From Cichorium intybus (taxonomy: Eukaryota > Streptophyta > Magnoliopsida > Asterales > Asteraceae): 64,000 bases of DNA. The first letter of the stretch is position 1. Each line of letters starts with the position of its first letter. The stretch covers positions 59,429,854 to 59,493,853 of the forward strand of contig CM042011.1 in NCBI GenBank assembly GCA_023525715.1. The letters run 5' to 3'. This document shows, in pieces, positions 22,573 through 33,864 of the stretch. The position numbers and the translations under genes are program-made. Below the pieces are notes generated by a model that saw only the letters and a list, made by a program, of their open reading frames with translations, was not told the origin of the DNA and searched no databases.

Positions 22573-22609
22573 GGGGGGGGGGGGGGGGGGGGGGGGGGGA
22601 GGGTAGCAT
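22573..22609 (+). repeat. Poly(G) run of 37 bases
   Basis: An uninterrupted G37 followed by AGGG, in the LINE 3' region. Such a run can form G-quadruplexes; its exact length may be an assembly or sequencing artefact. Confidence 0.85.
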
Positions 22610-22624
22610 GATTGTGTTCGGTGT

Positions 22625-23070
22625 TCTTGGTGTCATATCCCACACACAGTGGACTTGATGTGTTAGTTTGCTGTGCGTTTTTCATTCTTGGGTAGCAATC
22701 ATTTAGGAACTGGCTGTGTGTGTGGATATTTTTTTTCGCACGTGTTCTTTCATGTTTAAATCATTGGTCGGTGGGGAATCTTTGGTGTGCGTAATTCTTT
22801 TCGTGTAGTTGACAGTTCATGTTACTCAGGGTCTTCCAAAATATGTCTTATACACTTAAGACAGGAGGGAGGGGGGGGTCAAATATGGAAAATAATACTT
22901 GGTGTTTTTGGTGGCATATCCCTTACACAGTATGCGTGAGTTTGGCATGTGTCTTTTTCTTTTCTTTCTTGCTTGACTATGGGTAGAAATCTTGTAGGGT
23001 TTAACTGTGTTAAGTGGATATTATTTTTGTGTTTGGGTTTTCTTTTGTTACAAAATATAGTGTTTTGGCG
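22625..23070. repeat. Diverged direct repeat in the LINE 3' UTR
   Basis: GTGTTCTTGGTGTCATATCC followed by CACACAGT (from 22628) recurs as GTGTTTTTGGTGGCATATCC followed by TACACAGT (from 22902). Both are followed by T-rich sequence, GGGTAG and GTGGATAT. The two copies, about 275 bp apart, are clearly diverged. Confidence 0.5.
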
Positions 23071-23762
23071 TGAGTATCTATTCCTTTTCTACTTTTCCTT
23101 GGGTCTCACTTGCTACATCTGTATGAAGCATCGCTAAACTTGGCTCTCTAGATCACAGAAGTTTGGGCTAGGTCAGTCTGAAAGTGAACGAAGTTGCTAG
23201 CTGGCGACCTTAACATCATTTGCAAAATTATCCGGTTGGCTGCAAATGATGTCTGAATAGTGAGCTTTGGTTGAATCCCAAAATGTCGCAGATGGTCAAA
23301 TATACCCCTGCGGGGAGATATATATAGAGGATGGTCAAGGAGGCTTGGAGATTCATAAAGTTTCAACTAGCATCCAGATCCCATATGCTCTATTGGTATA
23401 AAGATCTACAGTGACTTAATTATGGTTGTGGTGTAGATGGTCGAAAATACCCTCGGCAAAGGAATGTTGAATAATGTTGGTGGTAAAGTGTCAGTTCATA
23501 AATTTTTGTGAGGTCAGATTGGTTTTTTTTTGGAGTCAAAAGTCCGGCCGAAATCCGTCATACATCTAAGGTGAACTCAATAGGCTGAAGCAGAAGTGAA
23601 GTGTCTTTTCCATCAGGGCAATAAGGTCTCCCATATTGAATACATTTTGTTCTCTTTGACTTGATACATTTGTCTTGGGTCCTGTTTTCTTTCTCTCTCT
23701 TCTTTTTTGCTTTGTTGTTGTAATTCTATTTGTATTTGGCTAGTTTCCTGCTGGTCTGGTTC

Positions 23763-23766
<4 letters not shown>

Positions 23767-23857
<91 letters not shown>
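23767..23857. repeat. (TA)n microsatellite
   Basis: About 45 TA units just before the LINE poly(A). Confidence 0.95.
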
Positions 23858-23858
<1 letters not shown>

Positions 23859-23881
23859 GCTGCCGTTAAAAAAAAAAAAAA

Positions 23882-24430
23882 GCTATCTGACACACTTTGG
23901 TGAAGATATGGAGTGGGTTATCGGGATCTGGATCAATGAACCGCATAACAAAAAGGTGAATGAAGCCTTGAAAAGGCTTGAATATACAACCATGTGGATG
24001 CTGATGCAAGCCAACATGTTACCATTAGCTAGGCTACAACTTGTTGTGCTTTAAAATGCCATGACTTGTTTATATACACTACTTACGATGAATACAAAAT
24101 AATAAAAACATTGTATACGAGTTGCTAAATGTTAATATTATATAATTGAAGTCGGTGATTTATCACGATAGTAACAGTTTAATTAGTTTAAAAAATCGGA
24201 GTTAATTTAGGGTATTAACTCCAACGGAAAGAGAGTGGATACCATATATTGATTTTGAATATGCAATAAGGGTTATACTCGTTTTGGATTGCCATGATAC
24301 CATTTCATTTAACTTAAACCACCATAAACGCCACGTGGGATCTCGTGGCAAGTTGCAACTAAGGAATCGGATGAAACTATCTGCAATAGCTATATGGTGA
24401 CAATTTTAGGACCTTCACGTCTAAATTAAC
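23882..24430. other. No gene seen
   Basis: AT-rich spacer between two LINE insertions. The ORF from 23707 reads through a microsatellite into this region and has no recognisable domain. Confidence 0.5.
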
Positions 24431-24440
24431 TTATTTTGAT

Positions 24441-25277
24441 TTTTTTGAAACTGGCAAATATATTAAAAACCGAAATAAAATACAAAGGCAATTAAACTGG
24501 CGAGATACCAATTAAGTACTGCAACAAGAAGTACAGAACATTACAAATCCACAAATGGGGACTCACACCATTTCTCCCAAACTAAACATTTTAGGTTGGT
24601 ACGACACCTAAGCCACATCATGATTAAGTTCTTAACAGATTCCGCAATAGTAGAAGGTGAGGAAAGAATTCTTTTGAACACCTTATCATTCCTAACTTTC
24701 CACAAATGGAGCCTCCTTCTTTTTTTCAAGCAACCTCCCCAAGATTCCACCCAGTTTAGAAGATCCTCCAGCAGCAAAAACCGAGTATCATTGATTCCAC
24801 ACCACTGAAAAATCGAACTCCAAACTTCTTTCGCGGTATTACAATTCACCAGGATGTGATCACAGCATTCAATACTTGCATGACACGATGAGCAAATGGA
24901 AGTCTGAAGGCGAACACCTCTGCGGATCAAGGCTTCTGTAGTGGGAATGCGTCTGAGTTTAGCACGCCATACGAAGCATAAAACTTTTATGGGAACTTCT
25001 TTAAGCCATCGGATACCAGACACGCCATGCCCATCGCCAATTGACACATCAATGAAAGGTCGAATGGAGTCGACCGTGAATGCTCCACTGTTAGACAAAC
25101 TGCATCTCCATGAATCCGCTGTGGACGATAAAGTACAAGAAGCCAAGCAGTTTTTTAGATCTGCGAGTTCCACCGACACTACCCCCGCCTGCGGTTTGTT
25201 TTTCCACTCGCCTTTGAATCCCACATTCGAAATTCTATCAGCTACTGAACATGACACTACCCCCGCCTGCGGTTTGT
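24441..25277 (-). mobile_element. 5'-truncated L1-type LINE with 10-bp target duplication
   Basis: The insertion is flanked by TTATTTTGAT on both sides (24431-24440 and 25278-25287), a duplication of the length made by target-primed reverse transcription. The minus-strand 3' end is ATATATTTGCCAGTTTC followed by A-rich tail at 24441-24446. Only the last part of ORF2 is present, consistent with 5' truncation. At the 5' end a 27-bp sequence occurs twice (25175-25201 and 25253-25279), the second copy touching the junction. Confidence 0.85.
24541..25257 (-). pseudogene. LINE ORF2 C-terminus (zf-RVT domain)
   Basis: The 238-aa frame lacks everything upstream of the reverse transcriptase tail. Visible motifs are DRISNVGFKGEWKNKPQAGV, DSWRCSLSNSGAFTVDSIRP, WLKEVPIKVLCFVWRAKLRR, IPTTEALIRRGV and the zinc cluster CSSCHASIECCDHILVNC, then EVWSSIFQWCGI. 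These are the standard end of plant L1 ORF2. The frame ends at 24541 with a natural-looking stop; the ATG at 25257 is fortuitous. No endonuclease or RT remains, so it cannot move itself. Confidence 0.8.
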
Positions 25278-25287
25278 TTATTTTGAT

Positions 25288-26034
25288 GATCTATGTAATT
25301 TACTGGATTTTTTTTACAAAAAATAGACATCATTTCTCTAAATTTTGTCCTAGAAAAAACTATAGAGTAAAAGTAAAGTATATATCAATGCAAAGTATAT
25401 ATCATTGCTAAAAAGAGAACTTTTTAAAGTTGACGTGGACCACTCTACCACTAAATAATGTCCAACGTATTTCCAGAAACCCGAGAAATTTGTTGTTATG
25501 GGCTCTAGAGACTTGCTGAATCATATTCAATAGTAAGATTCAGATGTGAAAATCTAAGTTATATTAAACAAGTTTTGTTCATTCGATCCAGCAAATTAAA
25601 AACATATTCAACGAAGATACCAGTTTTGGTTACCCCTCATTATATATTCCAACTTTTAGAAGAAGTGATGAGATTTCCGGTATCCGTTGTACATATGCCT
25701 AATTTGACATGTTCTAATATGTACCTGCACGTGCATGTACTGCATCAAGATTTGCTGCAAATCGAATCGAAGTTTACAAACTCTCATATGTACGTCAGTA
25801 CGTTTATTTCAATTTAAAAGTAAAAAAATATACATAAATTCAAAAGTTTAAAAGTATTTATTGATTTATTTCTGTAAAATACTAATAACTAAAATACATA
25901 CACGTATCTTTGGCCTCAATTATCAGAGAAGCTTCAAACAAATACACTGGCTGCAATAACAAACACACAACAGCACAAGATATAATGCAGACTAACCCCC
26001 TGATAAATTCAACATTTACATTTTACATCCTCAT
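25288..26034. other. No gene seen; 3' flank of the first DUF761 gene
   Basis: AT-rich. The ORF at 25575 has no motif. The 3' UTR and polyadenylation site of the minus-strand DUF761 gene should lie in roughly the last 200 bp; no strong single AATAAA stands out. Confidence 0.45.
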
Positions 26035-26631
26035 CTAAGCTTCCCGCCTTAAATTGTTATAGAACTTCATTATGAATTTCTCAGCGGCCTCATCCACGTA
26101 GCTATCCTCGTCCCCGTTAGTTAATGGAAATGGTGAGTCCGTTATCCTCAACTTCCTAACCATAGGGCTTTTTCCGAACCCAGTTAGCGCCGGAGATGCT
26201 GTTGCGCTGGTCAGCATCTCATGCAGGGCCTTGATCACCGCTGCGTCGATGATTATATCGTCGTGGTTGTTGTCAGCGTCGGACTTCTTTTGGGATGACT
26301 TTTTGTAATTGTGCTTCTTGTTGGTGGTAAAGAGAGAGAGTGGGTACGCTGGGCTGTTAGTGTAGCTGAATTCGTAGTCGTCGGCTTGTGGGGGAGGGAA
26401 GGTGAAGTTGGGTGAGTCGTGTGAGCGGCGGTTGAAGGTGGAGGAGGACCAGTTTCGGTGGTGGTGGAACATGAGGTTTTGTAAGGCTTTGCCGGCGATC
26501 TTGCCACGCTTCATCATCATGTTGAGATCGAGCAATAGTTTTCTCTTGGATATGTTCTTTCTGAGCATGTAGAGTATCACACGTACGGACCTCCATAATT
26601 TCTTAGCCACAACTGGTAAATTTTGCTCCAT
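26035..26631 (-). CDS. DUF761 domain protein, ACRE146-like (198 aa)
   Basis: Complete intronless gene, ATG at 26631 to TAG at 26035. The N-terminus (MEQNLPVVAKKLWRSVRVIL, YMLRKNISKRKLLLDLN, MMMKRGKIAGKALQNLMFHH) is the conserved block of plant proteins annotated as DUF761 / Avr9-Cf-9 rapidly elicited protein 146. A Ser/Pro/Asn/Lys-rich variable middle follows. Then come the conserved GFGKSPMVRKLRITDSPFPL and the terminal DUF761 motif VDEAAEKFIMKFYNNLRRE. Length fits the family. Biochemical function is unknown; the tobacco ACRE146 relative was named for rapid induction in a defence response, so a stress role is plausible but not shown here. A paralogue on the same strand lies at 33865-34455. 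The start is the first ATG after a GA-rich leader, with a TATA box about 100 bp upstream. Confidence 0.93.
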   Translation of the reverse strand: MEQNLPVVAKKLWRSVRVILYMLRKNISKRKLLLDLNMMMKRGKIAGKALQNLMFHHHRNWSSSTFNRRSHDSPNFTFPPPQADDYEFSYTNSPAYPLSLFTTNKKHNYKKSSQKKSDADNNHDDIIIDAAVIKALHEMLTSATASPALTGFGKSPMVRKLRITDSPFPLTNGDEDSYVDEAAEKFIMKFYNNLRREA

Positions 26632-26663
26632 TTTTGTTTACTGTTGGATATGAAATTTTGAGG

Positions 26664-26686
26664 GAGAGAGAGAGAGAGAGAGAGAA
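26664..26686 (-). repeat. (CT)n in the 5' leader of the first DUF761 gene
   Basis: About 11 GA units on the plus strand, that is CT on the coding strand, between the TATA box and ATG. Pyrimidine-rich CT leaders are common in plant 5' UTRs. Confidence 0.8.
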
Positions 26687-26730
26687 TAGAGACAGTAGTT
26701 TTTGATGTTGCTGTGGGAGGATGGGACTGC

Positions 26731-26739
26731 TATTTATAG
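26731..26739 (-). promoter_or_regulatory. TATA box of the first DUF761 gene
   Basis: The minus strand reads CTATAAATA, 100 bp before the ATG, leaving a leader of about 70 nt. The motif TTTAACTTAAC (26766-26776) lies 26 bp further upstream and recurs in the paralogue's promoter. Confidence 0.65.
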
Positions 26740-26888
26740 TCGGAAACTTGAGTGTGTACTTTAACGTTAAGTTAAAGTGACATGCACTTGCCTCCTTTTT
26801 CTTTAATTATTTATTTTATTCCACACAAACTTAATTATAAGTAGTATTTAATTAAAAAAAATCTTTAATAAATTATTATTATTTTTGA

Positions 26889-27232
26889 GTATTTATAAAA
26901 AAGACTCAAAATTAATTTTATTTATATAAAACGACAACATACCGGCCAATGTATTCAGTTTAACTCTTTCATCCGATTTTTTCTATATTGGAAAATATCA
27001 ATAAAGCCCAATTATTTTTTGTCAGTTTATGAAAAAATCTCAATATTGAATTTTTTACACAAAATAATTGGACTGTATTGGAGATTACAAATTTAGAAAA
27101 TCTGGTAAACCGGAAAAAATGGAAGCTAAATTGAATACGTTAGCCGGTATGTTGTCATTTTCTGTAAATAAAATTAATTTTGAGACTTTTTCGTGAATTG
27201 ATTCAAAATAATAGGACTTTATTGGAGATTTT
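26889..27232. repeat. Complex inverted repeat (MITE-like), about 340 bp
   Basis: The left arm (about 26889-26960: AAAAGACTCAAAATTAATTT, then GACAACATACCGGCCAA) pairs with the right arm (about 27115-27197: TTAGCCGGTATGTTGTC, then AAATTAATTTTGAGACTTTT) over about 65 bp with few mismatches. Inside is a second inverted pair (about 26988-27020 and 27058-27090, CCCAATTATTTT/AAAATAATTGGAC), repeated a third time at 27204-27232. No coding and no clear target duplication. Words such as GAAAAAGTC, CCGGT and TTCAATTTAGC resemble the foldback element at 51149. Confidence 0.65.
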
Positions 27233-30108
27233 CCTTTAATCAATTGTATAGTTTTCAATAAAAAAAAATTCCTTAATGCGATATTCAAGAAGGTTTTTCG
27301 CTGATTTTTTCGTTTGAGTTACTTGCTAAAACAATCATATTTTAGAGTCATATCGTTACAAGACCGTAATTTCATATCATATCGCAACATATTGTACTTT
27401 ACAATTTGCGAATAGAGAAAAAGTGGTTCTCATATATAAAAATCATTTTCAACTTTTACCCGCCTTGTTTCCGGAACAAAGTTTGACGTCTATCTATCGC
27501 GACAACATCCACAACTTTCTATGACGGATTCCAACGAATAAAAGACATTATTGCAAGTAAGTAGTCCATAATGCTTATAACTGCTAAGTTACGTACGTAC
27601 ATGATTCGATTGGCCCTTGTGGTATTTGGTACAACAAGCCTACATTCTCCATAAGGTTGTTCGGTATGCTTCATCCTTCCCACGCGAACACATCAGCAAA
27701 AATCTCCTCCACGCCATGGAGGAGATGGTCTCTACCGGCTTGCTGTGCCAAGAAGAGAGAGACAGATAGAGAGCAAGAGACATATAGAGATAGAACAAAA
27801 GAGAGTTGTCGTTGTTGTGCCCACGACCTTCCACGACAACATGGTCAGGGGGAGCGGTTTTCCATGTCGTTGTCTGTTGCCAACTCACCACGCCATGCGC
27901 AATGGAACGCATACAATGTTTCTCTTGTGGGTTGAGTTCCCGGTTGAACCAAACCTTACAACTATCACATTCGATTATATCTCCATCACGTGACGAGTAG
28001 CAAATTAGATATACAAAAAATTACACACACAAATTTGTAAGGTTATTTGCTGAGGCATTTAGAGAGAGCTTTTGCGATCAACTGGAAAACTAACCCTACA
28101 CATCAGATCTAAAAAGCTCAATGGAAGCAGGTATGTAATCTTCGTTTCATTATTTATTTTAATCAGATTTGAGATCTATTGTTTAAGTTTCCACATTTTA
28201 TGTTTTCGTTATTGACAATTTACCAATAGCGGGTACACAACCATTGGCATCCATGTCTCGTTTTTAGGCTAGGTCAAACTTGAAGGTCCGACTTTAAACT
28301 CGGATGTCTAAGCTCTATATCTTTTTTGGACAATGTACTAGTTTCTAACTATTGTTGCACTTAACTATCTATTAGGAATGAAATCCTAAGACTAGTTGTG
28401 GAAAGCTAAATAACATAATTTAAACCACTAGTGTAAGCTATAAATGTAAAGTAATACATTCTAAATACTAACGGATGGAAAAGCGTTTAAGAACTGTTAT
28501 ATTGAAATCGAAGCAATACTAGAGAAACTATTATTGATTCACACATATTACATTTGAGACTACTGGTCACTTATAAGGATATAATATTGGTAAATAAAAA
28601 GACAAAATCACAAAGTACATTTTGAGTATAGCAGCTCCTTTTCGAAATAGTACATTGACAAAGGATATTCTAAGATCTTATTCCTTTAAACAAATCAACT
28701 AAAGCTTACTTTCTGAGTATCCTTGTTCTTCAGACTAACCACCACTTCAAACACTAATTAGTGGATACTATAAGCTGTCCGCAACATTAAACACTTATGA
28801 TTTTGTGTCACTTTTATGTTTCTCCTCCTAGGTAACATCGATAGGGTCTTCATTTTCCAGATATGTTGAGAAAATCAGCAACCTTCTTTGTAACCTTTTG
28901 CACCGCAAACAACCTTTCAATTCGTTGGAGTATTTTGTTCCTTGGAGCTTCTGGAGCTTTAGTGGACTATAAGGTTACATGATAAACTTCGTTTCCGTGT
29001 GGACTCTAAGGTTTCTCATACTGAACTTCTTCAAGGAAGGCAGTGGATCATCTATGTTTCTGACTCAATATGATGATTAGCTTCATTTGCGTGGCTTATT
29101 TATTTTAGATGACACCCACTTTTGGAACTACAGTGATAACATGATCTCGATACCCTTATGTTTTAAGTTAACCTCCATAAAATGTCGCATTATGATACAC
29201 TTATTTGTTTAAGCATCCATAGTTGAGAAATCAACGTTGAATGTATGGACTCTCTCAACAAGATGAAGTAGTAGTGAGCTTCAGTTTAGGTTTCCATTCT
29301 TCACTAGAAGACCTTGACAATGGTGAATATGTTAGCAGGCTCATTGATGGGAAACCATTCTAATATATTTTTATACTCTTTCTTATCACTACGTAGAAAT
29401 ATGTAGTAGAAGTATTTTGAGTTTTTAAGTTCGTTTATCGAAGCCTTTATCATTCTTGATTTCCTTGGGGGGGATGAAAAACTCTGTGTATGTCTAGAAA
29501 ATATGTCTTCCAGCCTCTTATGCTTTTTAAAAATATCCCCTATTCTAGTAGAGTTATGTTGATGGGATAAAAATTTACATAATGGTTAGCATTAGGACAT
29601 GTTGGAATGAGCTTGTCTATCAATATTTGAATGTGGTTAGACCAATAATTTTGTTGGATATGTATAGTGGTGGTGACCATTGGAACTAATTTAGTATGGA
29701 TTCTAGGAAAGAGTCCTTCCATTTTTGCCATGTATTCCGATTAATCCATTTTCTCCTATTTATTTCCAGTTTGAGATATAAGTACGAGAGCCTTAACATC
29801 ATGTTGTTTATTCATCAAGAAGGTTCTTAAGTGACCCATTGCATTTTATCTTTGTCTTTATAGATTCTTCAGAATCCTCAGGGGATATGTCAACATATCT
29901 TGAAGGAGGCTTCATGAAGAGTAAGAGTCGAACTGCTCATGACATTTAAGCATCATCGTATCATTTTTCCAATCCTTTTTAAGGAACTGGACGAATGCTA
30001 TAGTGATTTCTACAAACCATTACAGCCGACAATTGTCTTTCAAAGCCATTTTCATATCATTCTACCCATCTTAATCTTATTTTACTTCCATTAATTCCTC
30101 TCTTTATA
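27233..30108. other. No gene recognised
   Basis: Mostly AT-rich non-coding. A slightly GC-richer patch at 27640-27940 has short ORFs on both strands with no domain. 28850-29990 may be older retroelement sequence but translates to nothing recognisable on either strand. Confidence 0.4.
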
Positions 30109-33050
30109 ATGACAAATTCAAACAGTACCGAAAAACCCTATGGTATCATGAACATTCAGTGGTATACTAATCTTATTCTTTGCCACAAATGGTTAAATTA
30201 TGATACATTAAAAGAATTATTTGAAACCCATCATAATGGTTTTGGCGTTTATGACCACCTCCACGAACCTTATGTCAACTCTCTAACTTTTTGTTACATA
30301 TATAATTAGAATCGCATTGATTACATTGTGACGACGTGGATATATGGAACAATCTCATAGTCTGCACTTAAGTTGATTTTGAAGAAAAAATCTATAACTA
30401 GGAAGGTATGGAAGAACCTTGGAATTTTCTTTTAGGATAATAAACAGGCAGAAGCAATTTAATTAAACAAAAACCTCTGTAACATTACCATTACCATGGG
30501 CGACTCACCAGTTACTGAATATTACACCCTAACTAAAACAACATCGGATCTTCTAGAGAAAATTAAAGAAAGTTTAACAAAAAAATTTTACATATTAAAT
30601 TATTGATTGTTTTCTAAGTTTGACTATGTGTCTAGTCTAATCCCTATCGATCTCCCCTCTAAACTTTTTAGGTACAAAATCATACCCCTGACACATCTTA
30701 CTCAGATCATCATTATCTCCCATGATTCTTTCTCCCAAATAAAACTATCCCATCTAAAACCATCACGGGGACACAACTCATAGAGCTTGTAATGGAAAAA
30801 GATGTATAAACCACGGAAGAGGGTAGGGACGTAGTGACCGTGGGTCGCTTGGCACTCATACAAGTCACTCCCATGGTTCGTTTGGCAACCCTACAAATCA
30901 ATGGACATACGATTCACATCCATGAGACTCACCTTTGCCTTTAGTTGAACCACTCCTATATGGACCTGTACACTATTATCCGAGCAAGGCCAAACTGCGA
31001 GTCATGCTTTGTGTTTTGATATCTGAATCTACTAAACCTCACCAGCAGCCTAACCATGTCACATTTGAGTAGACCGGTAGCCAACAACCTCGACTCTTTG
31101 TGTCGCCTCATTGTGGAAACCTGCTGCTACTCCTCAATTTAGCAAACCAATCTATCTAGCCGATACTCGACTGAATCCCATATACCCCTACCATAGACCT
31201 GGTTTAACTCAGCCTAGTCCACTCATAATCATGCTACCTCTTTCTTGGAAATGTCAATAAGTCGTCACTAAATGATCCATGCAATGTTAGATGGTAAATG
31301 GATTCATGCATAACTTTTCATCTTCCCACTAATGTAGGTATTCTAAAAGTTGTTAATTATAAATGCACATCTCATTTTATTTAGTCAGTGACAGTTCAAA
31401 ATTTTATGGAAGTAAAACAAGAAATTCCACTCTATTGAGTTTAAACATGTATCATACTCCCTATAATAATAAAATTCTTAGTCACTTTTCAAATTATTAA
31501 GAATCTGATTTTCGTTTGTCAACTTATTTGTGATACCATATGTACTGGGAGTTTAATTGTAATAACTTTTCTATGAATGATTTTCGGAACAAGAAATCCT
31601 TGTCAGATGTGATAATACGGGTAACCTTTATCCTGTCAATAATCGACACCTCAAGCCTTTGTCTCCTCAAGCCTTTGTCACTAATATATTTTCCATTTGG
31701 CATCATCGTATCAATTATATAAGTCATCAAATTTTTTAGCATTTTCTGGTAGTGTTAATTATTGCATGAATATAAAATCTTCTAGTTTGTGTCATGCATG
31801 TCAACTGGGGAAAGATGTTAGATTGCTGTTTATCTTACCGACTTATGTTGTGCATTTTCTAATTCAAACTTCACTATGACGTCTAGACTTCTCCATTACA
31901 ATATACTAGTGGAATAAAGTATTACATTATATTTCTTGATCATAACACTCATTTTCTTTGGCTATATCTGTTGCATGATAAATCTAACATATTCTCCAAG
32001 TTTCTTCAATTTCATGCTTACATTAGAAATCAATCTCAGACTGAAATTCAACATTTTCAACGTGATAATGGTGGGGAATTTGGCAGTACTCGCTTTCACT
32101 AATTTCTAATGACAATGACATCGAAATTCGCTTTTCTAGCCTACAAACGTATCAAGAAGATGCCAAGATTAAATGCATGCTTCACACGATCATAACAACA
32201 TTTGTACTCTTCTTCTTCACACTAGTTTTCCTCCTACGTATTAGGTTAAGCCTTACACATGGCCACTCATTTACTCAATATCCTTCTCTCATCCACTCTA
32301 CAAAACAATGTACACTCGCTATAACAAACACTCCAACCAACAACCAAGATATTCACACCAACGGAATGCTATCCTCACATCAATTTCCCTCATAAACTTG
32401 CAATCAGAACGACTCGCTACATGTTCCTCGAATATCCTCCCCATCATCAAGTATATCAATGTCTCAATCTTGTTGCTAATAAAATCATAATCTCAACTCA
32501 CGTCACATTCAGTGAATACATCTTTCCATTTAGATCCATGACTCCCAATCAACACCCTCATACGCATTCATTGACTATCCTGATGAATTAAATCCCATAA
32601 GCAATTACCTCAAAGCCTCACGTACCAACTCACCCTGAACCTATACCACCATATTCTTGAAAAGACACTGGTAGCAACTCCAGTTTCTAAGGATGCGATG
32701 ACGGCTTCTCCGCCTCACGCAATGCAAAATATCGAGTCTCTCACTTCAGACGATGCCATGACAACCTCTCTATGTCACGCAACGCAAATTATTTCCTCTC
32801 AACTCTTTCCAATGTCTTGTCTAAGCCCAAAGCGCCAGTTTCATCTCTCAACAACTTCTACTCACCCAATGACCACTTATGGTATGAAATCTCCAAACCC
32901 ATACAGAAGCTCAATCTTCATGTTGAATCTTCCTCATCTGTTCCGGGTAACTACCTCGCTCTTAACTATCCCAACTCGTCTAAATCATCGCACCAGTAAT
33001 ATAATGTTCTTATACCAAAGAGATTGCACTCGCCAATGGCGGATGTAGAA
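30109..33050 (+). pseudogene. Degraded copia element, RE1-like (gag and integrase remnants)
   Basis: Gag is recognisable at 30109-30600: MTNSNSTEKPYGIMNIQWYT, HKWLNYDTLKELFETHHNGF, GVYDHLHEP, RIDYIVTTWIYGTIS, DNKQAEAI and GDSPVTEYYTLTKTTSDLLE. Pre-integrase and integrase pieces follow: NCNNFSMNDFRNKKSL, SLCHACQLGKDVRLLF (zinc cysteines, 31780-31830), SGIKYYIIFLDH and QRDNGGEFGSTRFH near 32070, then a Pro/Ser-rich spacer to about 33050. Stops occur every 20-60 codons, and reverse transcriptase and LTRs are not seen. It lies between the two DUF761 genes. Confidence 0.65.
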
Positions 33051-33864
33051 AGATTAGATCAATTAAAAGATAGTAGAATGAAAGAGATTGCACTTAATTA
33101 AGAAGAAAGGAGATCGCTTTGCAAACATAAAAATTGATAGTCTTGGGGAATTTGGGGTTTAATTAATTTTGAAACGTGGAGCCTTCTAATTTGCTAGCTG
33201 ACATAGTCATAAATGCTCAAATAATCAAAGCAAAAGAAACCAAAAGGCTTAGGCTTATAAGGAGTGTCCGTAGTGGTGAGGGTTCTAGTTCCGTTAGGGG
33301 CAAAATGTGTAGAATAGAAGGTGTAGAGTAGAAGTAGTTTAGTTTGCGGTTTCAAAGAAAAAAAAAATCAAAGCACAAGAAGAAGCTCTTAGTAGAAAAA
33401 TATGTTGCAATTAACTTACGGTTACACAGCCAAAACGTGAACAATTAATTCTTTGAGATTACGAAATTAGTATTTTAGAAACTATATATGTAACTTTAAT
33501 CTACATAAAGAGGCAGTCCTGGAACCCCTTTTGCAGGATTCCTTCATATGCAGAGCCTGAAACTTGCGATTGTTCGAAGATAAGCATTTTTCCAAAACTT
33601 ACAAAGCTTAATATTGGTAACAGTTTGGCACATACTGGAATGAAGCAGATCGTAATTATTCAACTTCCGCTAAAAGTTTATTCGTCTAAGTTAAAAACTA
33701 TAGTCAACGCAGCATGTTTGAAATGTACAGTTGCATCCCATACACATAACACACCCACCAATCACTTACAAATTGACGTTTACAAGCTCTATCTAAATAT
33801 TCACGTGTAAACCAGTGTAATAAGACACCACAATCGAAAATAAAGTACAAAGTTATCTGATAAT
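33051..33864. other. No gene seen; 3' flank of the second DUF761 gene
   Basis: AT-rich. The ORF at 33625 is short and motif-free. The 3' UTR of the minus-strand gene at 33865 is expected in the last 200 bp. Confidence 0.4.

Larger units (their letters stand above)
21903..23881 (+). pseudogene. LINE (L1-type) ORF2 3' part, 3' UTR and poly(A)
   Basis: This continues the LINE cut at 13773. After MAAGPIKNLYRLFL and a stop, the frame 21973-22287 gives NSSAYKWTLNRLVPGKVNIL, AWRANHGRLPIS, SICRIWLADPEDEDHLMTRC and VWNKLRDWWPYL. This is the zinc-binding region (zf-RVT) found at the C-terminus of plant L1 ORF2, with the C..H..C residues in its second half. Some RNase/EN-linking sequence between the two halves is missing, so the LINE was already rearranged. 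A long 3' UTR follows with a G37 run, a diverged duplication and a (TA)n tract, ending GCTGCCGTT plus A14 at 23868-23881, the LINE tail. Confidence 0.65.

Noticed and set aside
26253..26596. Two minus-strand ORFs in other frames of the first DUF761 gene
   Set aside because: They are frame shadows of the 198-aa gene and have no conserved motif; likewise 34002-34362 within the second gene.
27640..28000. Overlapping ORFs on both strands in a GC-richer patch
   Set aside because: No domain on any frame; more likely an unidentified MITE or chance.
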